Shown: positions 1 through 6,405 of the stretch, in pieces
Position numbering within the stretch: the stretch's first letter is position 1
How the letters are laid out: each line of letters begins with the position of its first letter
Source of the DNA: Thiotrichaceae bacterium
GTDB lineage: Bacteria > Pseudomonadota > Gammaproteobacteria > Thiotrichales > Thiotrichaceae
Direction: 5' to 3'
Length of the DNA: 12,578 nt
Assembly: GCA_027024625.1 (NCBI GenBank)
Contig: JALVRY010000305.1
Coordinates: 1-12,578 of the forward strand
Position numbers and translations under genes: made by a program
Notes under the pieces: model-generated
What the model saw: only the letters and a program-made list of their open reading frames with translations
Database searches by the model: none
Told to the model about the DNA's origin: nothing

Positions 1-526
1 GGTCTAAAGATAATAATAATGATTGGATTAACATGGATACATCATCCCGCTCTCGCGCATCCACTTCAAAAAGAGGAGAATTTAGTGACAGTTGATCCAG
101 CCATTTACGATAGTCTTGTAAATTTGGACTACGTTGCATATCCATTCGAGTGATACCAACAACCAACTGTTGCTTATCAATAAAGTCTCTAAAAGAATGG
201 GTATAAAATTTTAAGTCACGTAATGGATCAACCCGAGTATTATCAAGCAATAATATAAGTCCAATCCCTCCATTAGTCAGAATATCCCACATAAAGTCAA
301 AGCGTTCCTGACCAGGTGTACCATAAAGATGAACACGTTCATTATTACTCAGTTTTATTAATCCATAATCCATCGCAACTGTTGTATTCGCTTTCCGACT
401 TTTTGTCATGTCAGAAGCACTTTCATCCGTAGTGACAATCCCTATATCACTGATAGAAGAAATTGCTGTCGTTTTTCCTGCACCAACAGGACCTGTAAAA
501 ATTATTTTCCGATTTACAGCACTCAT
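1..526 (-). CDS. Small GTPase of the MglA/COG2229 type (3' end beyond window)
   Basis: This ORF starts at ATG 526 and reads leftward with no stop, so 175 residues are visible and the C-terminus lies outside the window. Seen in the protein: a Walker A/G1 loop GPVGAGKT (residues 12-19), a switch region TTVAMDYG (48-55), a G3-like LYGTPGQERF (67-76) and a G4-like TRMD (126-129). The usual Asp of the G3 DxxG motif is absent and the loop reads GTPGQ. This resembles the TVPGQ loop of MglA and is normal for this group of prokaryotic Ras-like GTPases. The family binds and hydrolyses GTP as a cytoplasmic switch, often for cell polarity, gliding or type IV pili. The gene begins 9 nt after the stop of the receiver-like gene and has no clear Shine-Dalgarno sequence, so coupled translation is likely. 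No roadblock/MglB partner is visible; one could lie past the left edge. The GTPase call is strong; the pathway is inferred. Confidence 0.88.
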   Translation of the reverse strand, partial: MSAVNRKIIFTGPVGAGKTTAISSISDIGIVTTDESASDMTKSRKANTTVAMDYGLIKLSNNERVHLYGTPGQERFDFMWDILTNGGIGLILLLDNTRVDPLRDLKFYTHSFRDFIDKQQLVVGITRMDMQRSPNLQDYRKWLDQLSLNSPLFEVDARERDDVSMLIQSLLLSLD

Positions 527-535
527 AGTCTGTTG

Positions 536-1915
536 TTATCCAAGTAGTCGGTTTAGCAAGCGTGAAAATAAACCACGGTTCTTATTTTGTGGTTTTTCCT
601 GTGTATGTTGTATCCGCGTTTTCAATTTATCTGGAGAATGTTCTATCAACCCTAAAACACACGAAGCATTATAAAAAGCAAAGACATAACGCTGGGGAAT
701 ATCAAGATTATGAGCTACTTCTAACATATTAAACGCGTCATTTGACCATAATGCTGAAATTCTAACCACATGTGGAAAGGTTTCTATTCTTGTGAAGTTT
801 GGCCAATGACGTAACATTACTCTTTTTTTCAGATCAACATTACGGTGCAATTTTCCAGACGACGTTAGCAACATGCTTGTCCAAATAAATCCCTCTAAAT
901 CATATACACCATTTGGCCTAGCTTCTGACACCTTATTCGCTGACTCTACCTCTTTTTCTGTCATGATGTGTATATATACATCTGCCTTTTTAACGGGTGT
1001 TTTGCAAAGATTCTCAAATTCATCAGACGTTATATCAACACTGCTGTACGCCTGATTAGCCTTTGGCATAAAATTAAAAATCACAGCCTGATATTTAATT
1101 TGCACCAATTGCTGAGACTGAATCGCTAATCTTAATGCATCTTGTAGGCTAGAAATTAAATAATTCTCTGGTGTGTAAAGAGCTAATTCACTTTTCCACG
1201 CAGCAACATTTTTAATGTCCTCTTCATTGCCACAAAGCTTCTCCCAGCGCTTTTGTTTTTCCTCTAAGGAAATAACAGGCTTACTTGACTTGGGCTTTAA
1301 AGATTTTGGAGCATTCTTTTGTAGCTTACTGGCAGATACTTCCCGTTGAGCTGGAGCTGAAGACTGCTTTTCCGTTTCAGTTACAGAAGCAACCAACTTT
1401 TTTTCCGGCCTCAGCATTTTTGGTGGTATAGCTGTCGGCTTCACAACTGGTTTAATAGCCTTCTTTTTTGCTTCATCAGCCAATGCTTTAATACTAAAAG
1501 CAGAAGTGGCCGAGGGTCTTTTAACCGCAGAAGACTCTGAAGAAGGAGTAGAGTGGGAAACTTCTGTTTGACTTCCCCCATCCTTATCCAATAACTCATG
1601 CACTTTTGCTGCGGCCTGAGTAAGTGATTGGATACTTAGAGGTTTAGCCAACCAAACTACATTTTCGATATCAACCTCATAAAAAGCCAATGCAAGCGTA
1701 GGCTTTTTATCAACCGCATTGGTTTTCTCCCAATTTTGCTTAGCATTTGGATGATCAAAATCAACGATGAAAATATCGGCATCAGCACTTCCTGTGACTG
1801 TGAATAAGCGACTGCCCGCTCCAGCAAAAAAGAATTCTAAAATCGCTTTATTGTGCGGACTGATATCCAGCAGGCTGACTTTTAAACTATTTTGTTTAGT
1901 AGTTATACCCTGCAT
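536..1915 (-). CDS. Degenerate receiver-domain protein with unrecognised C-terminal module
   Basis: 459 residues, starting at ATG 1915 with a good AAGGA 5 nt upstream. Residues about 11-110 look like a response-regulator receiver fold: LKVSLLDISP at the first strand, IFIVDFD (48-54, with D52/D54 where the phospho-acceptor would be) and LAKPLS (89-94, with the KP pair). The acidic pair at the start is reduced to a single D17, and the usual Thr/Ser strand reads LALAFYE, so phosphorylation is doubtful. Residues about 112-220 are a Ser/Lys/Ala/Pro-rich, low-complexity linker. Residues about 225-459 appear globular. A conserved-looking core at about 336-430 (GVYDLEGFIW..., LRHWPNFTR, DIPQRYVFAFYNA) resembles a winged-helix-like or protein-interaction module, but I cannot name the family. 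The gene sits between the FimV-like gene and the GTPase in one orientation, so it may be an adaptor or effector for the GTPase. It is more likely a protein-protein scaffold than a classical DNA-binding regulator. Confidence 0.8.
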   Translation of the reverse strand: MQGITTKQNSLKVSLLDISPHNKAILEFFFAGAGSRLFTVTGSADADIFIVDFDHPNAKQNWEKTNAVDKKPTLALAFYEVDIENVVWLAKPLSIQSLTQAAAKVHELLDKDGGSQTEVSHSTPSSESSAVKRPSATSAFSIKALADEAKKKAIKPVVKPTAIPPKMLRPEKKLVASVTETEKQSSAPAQREVSASKLQKNAPKSLKPKSSKPVISLEEKQKRWEKLCGNEEDIKNVAAWKSELALYTPENYLISSLQDALRLAIQSQQLVQIKYQAVIFNFMPKANQAYSSVDITSDEFENLCKTPVKKADVYIHIMTEKEVESANKVSEARPNGVYDLEGFIWTSMLLTSSGKLHRNVDLKKRVMLRHWPNFTRIETFPHVVRISALWSNDAFNMLEVAHNLDIPQRYVFAFYNASCVLGLIEHSPDKLKTRIQHTQEKPQNKNRGLFSRLLNRLLG

Positions 1916-1990
1916 GTTAATCCTTATTTTCCATTTCTAACTGCCCTTTATCACAATCGTAAGATCACTAATTAAACCCGTATTATTAAA

Positions 1991-2710
1991 TTACCAATCT
2001 TGAGACTCAATTTGAACTTGTTGCCAATCCTCAGAAAGCTCTACTCCAGCAGCCAAAAGCTTTTCTGTTGTACTTTCTAAGGAACTACGGTCACGAGTAT
2101 ACTGATAAATATTGAGCAATTCTTGTGCAACGTCAACATCTTGACTATTACGTGTTAACTCTTCTTCTAATATTTTTTGTGCTTCTTCAACCTGCCCATA
2201 CTCCAAGCAAGCTTGTGCCTCCTCAACTGCATTACCATAGCTTGCCACCTCCTCTTCTTCTATCTCGGTTGGAACAACTAACTTTTGAGATTCGCCTGGT
2301 AAACCTTGGTCTAACACCGAACCCGCTTTATATGAAAAGTCCTTGCGTTTTCCTGTTGATAACCATACCTCAAAATACGCAATATCTTTTGTTTCAAGTT
2401 CAGGCTTAACCAACTCCAGCATTTTTCTTCGTAAATCCGCACCATTATCACCCAGCGCAATAAATAAGTCCTGAATTGCACCTGCAAGAAATGCTTTTAA
2501 GCCATTATCCAAGCTAAGAAAAAGTCGCTGTGCATGAGCACGTAAATCTAAAGGAAAGCGTGTAATATGATGCGAATAATACTTCCACGCTTTGAGAGAA
2601 TCGTCATACAGCGCACCCACTTTCAACTGTTTTTGTGGAGACAATACGAAAGACACAGGTAACTCAGGAAGTGCATTTTGTTCTTTTTCAGAAAATATAT
2701 TGCCTAGCAT
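1991..2710 (-). CDS. FimV-like TPR-domain protein
   Basis: I place the start at ATG 2710 (239 residues). The frame stays open to a TTG at 2722, but an AGG touches that TTG directly, while an AGGTTGG sits upstream of the ATG at a workable distance. The C-terminal part (about 165-239) matches the cytoplasmic TPR segment of FimV-type pilus proteins: LEYGQVEEAQKILEEEL, LLNIYQYTRDRSSLES and a final EDWQQVQ, the pattern of two helix pairs followed by a terminal Trp. There is no signal peptide, LysM or membrane segment, so this is a short cytoplasmic protein and not full-length FimV. The N-terminal 150 residues are soluble, alpha/beta-looking and unrecognised, with an acidic EIEEEE hinge before the TPR part. 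It is the first gene of the leftward cluster; 75 nt without a visible terminator separate it from the receiver-like gene. FimV proteins help to assemble and localise type IV pili and polar regulators; a similar role here is inferred. Confidence 0.75.
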   Translation of the reverse strand: MLGNIFSEKEQNALPELPVSFVLSPQKQLKVGALYDDSLKAWKYYSHHITRFPLDLRAHAQRLFLSLDNGLKAFLAGAIQDLFIALGDNGADLRRKMLELVKPELETKDIAYFEVWLSTGKRKDFSYKAGSVLDQGLPGESQKLVVPTEIEEEEVASYGNAVEEAQACLEYGQVEEAQKILEEELTRNSQDVDVAQELLNIYQYTRDRSSLESTTEKLLAAGVELSEDWQQVQIESQDW

Positions 2711-2990
2711 TATTTGTACCAACCTATTGGGGTGATGAATGTGTACTGATAGAAAGCCGCCCTCTTTCCAAGAGTCCTAGGATGCTGCCTAAGAATAGAA
2801 CAGGCTACTGCAAATCTGCCTGATTAACCAATTACTTCGAAAAATCGTATGTATAAAACATCAATTTTTTTGTTTCAAAAAGTTAACATGATGAAATCCT
2901 ACTAGATTTATAGGCAAAAAAAAGCTTTTTAGCAGAAGTTTTTTTAATCCTAAGCTATAAAAAATGATATATCCTCTATTTACTGACAAG

Positions 2991-3018
2991 AGGTAAAAAT
3001 GCAAATAATATTTTACCT
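2991..3018. repeat. 8-bp perfect inverted repeat AGGTAAAA/TTTTACCT
   Basis: AGGTAAAA (2991-2998) and TTTTACCT (3011-3018) are exact reverse complements separated by 12 nt. The left arm includes the AGAGG-like ribosome-binding sequence of the ten-codon ORF at 2999-3031, and the right arm lies inside that ORF. Folded as RNA, the stem would mask this site. It could equally be a protein-binding site or chance in AT-rich DNA. Confidence 0.4.
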
Positions 3019-3154
3019 ATATAAAAAATAGTGTTCTTTATCCAAAATTTAAGGACTTTTTAGCCGTGCCTAGATAATATGCTGACGTTCTGTTAATTCA
3101 TTAACCTAGTAGAAACTCTATCAACATCAGAACTAGCAGAGACTTTCTTACACT

Positions 3155-3197
3155 TGAATCCATGACTTTAACAGGGCACAGTAAAGCCATGAATTCA
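3155..3197 (-). repeat. 16-bp hairpin, fully paired only in a minus-strand transcript
   Basis: The arms are TGAATCCATGACTTTA (3155-3170) and TAAAGCCATGAATTCA (3182-3197), with an 11-nt loop. As DNA, 14 of 16 positions are complementary. In a plus-strand RNA the two odd pairs are C/A and A/C mismatches. In a minus-strand RNA both become U-G and G-U wobbles, so the stem is unbroken. No U-tract follows on the minus side, so it is not a classical terminator. It may be a structured leader of a leftward transcript, a small repeat element or an operator. Confidence 0.5.
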
Positions 3198-3231
3198 GAT
3201 TAAATAAAACAATAAAACTTGGGATCACAAC

Positions 3232-3591
3232 ATGTTCTACCTGATTGCACAAATTGCATCATTCTTATTAATTGCAACCGTATTAGGCGTAGGATTAGGG
3301 TGGTGGTTTGCAAAAAACAAACAACCAGCAGAAATTGAATATGATGAAGATAAAGCACTAATCGAACATAAACATCGCCTCGACAAATGCCACAAAGAAA
3401 ATGCAAAACTTAGAAGAGAGGCCAAACAACATAAAGAACAGTTAGAAAAGCTGAATGCACAAATAAACATTGCTGGTGATGATAATTTGGCAGAAAAACT
3501 TGAAGCAGCCAATGCTCAAATACAAGCACTCATGGATGATGTACAAATGCGTGACGATATGATTATCGCACTAGAAAAAGATCGTCAATAG
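3232..3591 (+). CDS. Small membrane-anchored coiled-coil protein, unknown function
   Basis: 119 residues, with GGGA 7 nt before ATG 3232. Residues about 4-26 form one hydrophobic membrane segment ending in GWWFAKNK, so the N-terminus is probably a signal anchor with the body in the cytoplasm. Residues about 38-119 are highly charged (Lys, Glu, Asp and Gln) and have heptad-like spacing, as expected for a long coiled coil broken near AGDDN (81-85). The single Cys is C53. The architecture recalls YhcB-type proteins with an N-terminal membrane segment and a coiled coil, but I see no specific family match. It stands alone on the plus strand, convergent with the Nudix gene 28 nt away, with no terminator hairpin in that gap. 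It is a real gene judging by its start site and composition; its function is unknown. Confidence 0.75.
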   Translation: MFYLIAQIASFLLIATVLGVGLGWWFAKNKQPAEIEYDEDKALIEHKHRLDKCHKENAKLRREAKQHKEQLEKLNAQINIAGDDNLAEKLEAANAQIQALMDDVQMRDDMIIALEKDRQ

Positions 3592-3619
3592 CACCGCACT
3601 CATTATTTATCGACTGACT

Positions 3620-4471
3620 TCACACTTCACCATAAAGTAGCCGTGTAATTTCTTCGTAATCTGGATGTTTAGCATCGATAAATCCCGAGCGAATCAACAA
3701 ATCAATGTTCGTTAGATTACAATTATCTTTAAATTCATCAGTATTTTCCGTTAAATCAGCTAGCTCTTCCATGGAAACCAACTGGAAGCTATCCACCTCA
3801 CCATCCGTATTTTCTGGGACAAAATCCTCTGGCAACCAACAGTCAAAGTTAAACAAGGTTGACGACTCAACCCCGCGTTTGGTTTCCATCTTATATTGCA
3901 CATAACCACGCGCTTGCGACTGACTTGCCAAGGCTTTTGGGATGTTTGCCTCTTCCTGCGACTCCTTAATCACATTATCCATCAGACTGATACCCACAGG
4001 CTGCCCGCCTGCAACAATCTGATCCAATTTTCCGGGGTAAAATGGCTTATCTTTTGCACGCTCGGCAATCCAAACATAGTTCGTATCATATTTACGAACC
4101 AAACCATTCACATGCACACCGTAGCACTGCACACCAAAATACAAAGCCGCCGCACGCTCAATCTCCATCACACCTTGTTGACCATAATGATGATTCACAG
4201 GATAAAACTCCCCCACCCATGTATCAATCACGCCTTGTTGATGAAGTACTTTTATAATCGGAGCGATTAATTCACTACGAGCCGCATAATTATCAGCATT
4301 CCCCGTAAAAGTAACAGCCGTATCATCCACCTGAAACACATCAGGCCAAACAGACAAATGGAATGCAAAGGACGAAGAAACCCAACCATACTGACTACCC
4401 TCAACCATAAAAGGTCGATAATTAGCCAAATCCACATTATGGCAGTGCTTAATTTTATCTAAATAGCTCAT
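3620..4471 (-). CDS. Nudix hydrolase, DUF4743 (thiamine-diphosphate-related) type
   Basis: 283 residues starting at ATG 4471; the ribosome-binding sequence is weak (GAAAGAA). Residues about 1-115 form the DUF4743-like N-terminal region, and the Nudix fold follows. The approach WIAERAKDKPFYPGKLDQIV (134-153) and the Nudix box at 155-177 (GG...KESQEEANI) are typical. The metal-binding E170, E173 and E174 are present, Lys replaces the usual Arg before E170, and the first box Glu is Ile, both common in this subfamily. Eukaryotic relatives include the N-terminal domain of S. pombe Tnr3 and yeast YJR142W, which remove diphosphate from damaged (oxo/oxy) thiamine diphosphate. A housecleaning role towards damaged thiamine diphosphate is therefore the best guess. 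It lies downstream of the soe terminator with about 50 nt of its own upstream DNA, so it is probably a separate unit and not part of soe. Confidence 0.87.
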   Translation of the reverse strand: MSYLDKIKHCHNVDLANYRPFMVEGSQYGWVSSSFAFHLSVWPDVFQVDDTAVTFTGNADNYAARSELIAPIIKVLHQQGVIDTWVGEFYPVNHHYGQQGVMEIERAAALYFGVQCYGVHVNGLVRKYDTNYVWIAERAKDKPFYPGKLDQIVAGGQPVGISLMDNVIKESQEEANIPKALASQSQARGYVQYKMETKRGVESSTLFNFDCWLPEDFVPENTDGEVDSFQLVSMEELADLTENTDEFKDNCNLTNIDLLIRSGFIDAKHPDYEEITRLLYGEV

Positions 4472-4511
4472 TTCTTTCTGAAATCATTTTAATAAAACAC
4501 AACTGTACTAC

Positions 4512-4560
4512 CCCAAACGCAAAAAAGGCAGTGCAAAATGCAACTGCCTTTTTCTTTGGG
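4512..4560 (-). terminator. Strong intrinsic terminator after soeC
   Basis: A GGCAGT stem (4527-4532) pairs with ACTGCC (4543-4548). It is extended inside by GCA/TGC with an AAA loop and one bulged A, and outside by an A-tract (4521-4526) facing a T-tract (4549-4553). Beyond these, CCCAAA (4512-4517) can also pair with TTTGGG (4555-4560). Read leftward from soeC, the stem is followed by six U residues, as required for Rho-independent termination. The T-tract on the other side would allow it to work in both directions, but no plus-strand gene ends here. Confidence 0.88.
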
Positions 4561-4574
4561 AAGAGATGGTTTAA

Positions 4575-5552
4575 TTAAGTCGCTTGGTAATAAATATTCT
4601 GCGGGTGATTGGCTTGAGCAAAGAAAAACCAGCGCTCAGCAATTAGGCCGATATACTGAACCAAGGCTGCTAGCAAGAAGACTATGCCATTATTATTAAA
4701 CATACCAACTGCGATTAAAATAAATGGAACAATAAATACCAATAACAAAAAGCTCCATTTTACTAATTGGACGATATTTTCACGCTGTCCATGGAAGTAT
4801 TCACGGGTGTTAAATGATCCCCCCATTGCACCTTGAGCCATCTGTACAATTTTAGGATGACGAATACCAATCGCTGATTTTGCGGTTGTTTTTGGTTTTA
4901 AACGTGAGTTACGAATTAACGAACTAATGCGTGTAATGGCTGCGACAAAGGTAAGTAATAATGCCCAGCCTGCAAATAGGCTGATTAATTCTGGTGCTTG
5001 AATCGTGGCATAAACTGTTGCGATACTAAAACCTGATGCCATTCCAAGAAGAATAAAATTTACTAAGGTTAACGGTGTTGCCCATTCTTGCAGGAATCTA
5101 ATCGCTGCATATATCATTCCCGTGCAAACATACAGTGCGATGCAGACGAATGTGCCGATCACACCAATAATCAATGAGAATGAAATCGCTAATTCAGGGC
5201 GTAATTGAACAACAGTAAAATCCCAACCCATCCCCTGAACAACCGCATAGATGAAGACGACTCCCATAAATGCAGGCAAGGCGATAACTTCACGCGATAA
5301 CCATGAGGTACGCCACATTGCCGCCGCTCGCCATGCTCGCTCTGGTCGTCCAAGATGGAATACGGATGCGATCAAACCTGCAACCAGCAGAACGAGGACA
5401 ATGACTGCACCCATCGCATAGAAAAAGCCAGACTCTTTTACAGGTACTAATTCAACTGTAGAGTAAGTTTGAGCGGTTACCAAAGCTAAAAATAAGCCCT
5501 GCCCTGCTCCAATAAGGGTTGTTAAAAATATTACAGAAAATGCGGGATGCAT
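4575..5552 (-). CDS. soeC: Sulfite-oxidising complex membrane anchor SoeC (DmsC/NrfD-like)
   Basis: 325 residues; AGAGG lies 7 nt before ATG 5552. About eight hydrophobic helices are visible (roughly 8-28, 43-65, 88-108, 122-145, 155-178, 186-210, 266-288 and 290-310). Between helices 2 and 3 is HLGRPERAWRA followed by SWLSRE (67-87), the hallmark of the DmsC anchor family. The basic stretch at about 212-265 between helices 6 and 7 is an extramembrane loop. The protein anchors SoeAB at the inner membrane and is expected to pass electrons from the SoeB iron-sulfur clusters to the quinone pool. It is the last gene of the operon, ahead of a strong terminator. A 123-nt gap separates it from soeB, unlike the near-overlap of soeA and soeB. 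The family also contains anchors of DMSO and polysulfide reductases; the assignment to Soe depends on SoeA having no Tat signal. Confidence 0.88.
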   Translation of the reverse strand: MHPAFSVIFLTTLIGAGQGLFLALVTAQTYSTVELVPVKESGFFYAMGAVIVLVLLVAGLIASVFHLGRPERAWRAAAMWRTSWLSREVIALPAFMGVVFIYAVVQGMGWDFTVVQLRPELAISFSLIIGVIGTFVCIALYVCTGMIYAAIRFLQEWATPLTLVNFILLGMASGFSIATVYATIQAPELISLFAGWALLLTFVAAITRISSLIRNSRLKPKTTAKSAIGIRHPKIVQMAQGAMGGSFNTREYFHGQRENIVQLVKWSFLLLVFIVPFILIAVGMFNNNGIVFLLAALVQYIGLIAERWFFFAQANHPQNIYYQAT

Positions 5553-5610
5553 GGTGTTGCCTCTATATAAATTTTTTTAAAATATACTGTTGTTTTTTCA
5601 ATGCAAACTT

Positions 5611-5648
5611 CACAGAGAAAATACATAAATAACTAAGATGCCTCTGTG
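5611..5648. repeat. Inverted repeat in the soeB-soeC gap
   Basis: CACAGAG (5611-5617) and CTCTGTG (5642-5648) are exact reverse complements separated by 24 AT-rich nt. They lie in the only sizeable gap of the soe operon. The long loop and the lack of a U-tract argue against a terminator. It could be an mRNA stability or processing element that sets the soeC level, or it could be chance. Confidence 0.3.
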
Positions 5649-5675
5649 TTACTATTCAACAATAATTTATAACTT

Positions 5676-6404
5676 TTAAATCCAGCTTGAATCTTCTAAT
5701 GTCATATCATCATCAGAAGGCTTGGTGAAGTTCTCATCTTTAAGTGGGTTATCCACACGCGTGAGGTCTTCTTTTGTCACTGTTGGTTTCACTTTTCGAC
5801 GTGGCAAGTAGTGGTTTGCTGGGTTAGTGCCCCATTCGGGCTGTAACTGATAGCCACCTTGCTCTCGAATAATGGTAGATACTTCTGAGTCCGCATCATG
5901 CACATCGCCAAATAAACGAGCTGTCGTTGGGCAAGCCAAGACGCAGTCTGGTTTGCGTCGCTCTTCTGGCAGATTCGTATCATAAATACGATCGACGCAA
6001 AGCGTGCATTTTTTCATGACCTTTTGTTCTTCGTCGATTTCTCTCGCACCGTAAGGACAAGCCCATGTGCAGTATTTACAGCCGATGCATTTATCATAAT
6101 CGACTAAAACAATACCATCTTCTTTACGCTTGTAACTTGCACCAGTCGGGCAAACAGGTACACAAGGTGGCTCTTCACAATGCAGACAAGACTTAGGAAA
6201 ATGTACCGTTTCTGTATTTGGATAATCTCCCACCTCATAAGTTTGCACACGATTAAAAAATGTTCCCGTTGGGTCTTCAGTGTACATATTGAAGTCAGAC
6301 ATTGGCCCTGCTGAACCTGATGTATTCCATTCTTTACATGACGTTACGCAAGCACTACAACCAACGCAGACGTTAAGATCTATAACTAATGCTAACTGAG
6401 TCAT
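5676..6404 (-). CDS. soeB: Sulfite-oxidising complex iron-sulfur subunit SoeB
   Basis: 242 residues. Sixteen cysteines fall in four ferredoxin-like groups: C13/16/19/23, C73/76/81/85, C106/109/112/116 and C133/136/154/158. The protein should therefore carry four [4Fe-4S] clusters, as in DmsB/PsrB/NrfC-type subunits. It has no signal peptide and is cytoplasmic. It relays electrons from the molybdenum centre of SoeA to the anchor SoeC. The ATG at 6404 is one base after the soeA stop codon, and its GGGG Shine-Dalgarno sequence lies within the soeA 3' end, so the two subunits are translationally coupled. The C-terminal 60 residues after the last cluster motif are acidic and variable, as is common in this family. 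Confidence 0.92.
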   Translation of the reverse strand: MTQLALVIDLNVCVGCSACVTSCKEWNTSGSAGPMSDFNMYTEDPTGTFFNRVQTYEVGDYPNTETVHFPKSCLHCEEPPCVPVCPTGASYKRKEDGIVLVDYDKCIGCKYCTWACPYGAREIDEEQKVMKKCTLCVDRIYDTNLPEERRKPDCVLACPTTARLFGDVHDADSEVSTIIREQGGYQLQPEWGTNPANHYLPRRKVKPTVTKEDLTRVDNPLKDENFTKPSDDDMTLEDSSWI

Positions 6405-6405
6405 A

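Larger units (their letters stand above)
2711..3231. other. Long AT-rich intergenic region with structured elements
   Basis: This 521-nt spacer lies between the leftward FimV-like cluster and the rightward coiled-coil gene, so promoters for both must be here or very near. I see no RNA gene. It holds an 8-bp inverted repeat (2991-3018), a 16-bp hairpin (3155-3197), a self-complementary AAAAAGCTTTTT (2919-2930) and a loose direct repeat, CTAGTAGAAACT (3106-3117) and CTAGCAGAGACT (3133-3144). Two tandem ten-codon ORFs lie at 2964-2996 and 2999-3031 on the plus strand. I cannot assign a convincing -35/-10 pair for either flanking gene. Confidence 0.5.

Noticed and set aside
1916..1990. Possible terminator between the FimV-like and receiver-like genes
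   Set aside because: No stem followed by a T-tract can be drawn in these 75 nt, so read-through is more likely.
2919..2930. AAAAAGCTTTTT palindrome considered as a terminator
   Set aside because: It has no GC-rich stem or loop and no gene ends nearby, so it is most simply AT-rich sequence.
3106..3144. Two CTAG(T/C)AGA(A/G)ACT copies considered as a repeat array
   Set aside because: There are only two imperfect copies with no third unit. No CRISPR-like regularity is present here or elsewhere in the window.
3237..3512. Minus-strand ORF of 91 codons, rich in Ser/Cys/Leu, opposite the coiled-coil gene
   Set aside because: It is the mirror of a Lys/Glu-rich coding frame. The plus-strand gene has the better start site and a sensible membrane-plus-coiled-coil layout.
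3896..4270. Plus-strand His-rich ORFs opposite the Nudix gene
   Set aside because: The Nudix box and the DUF4743-type pattern on the minus strand are clear; the opposite frames are shadows.
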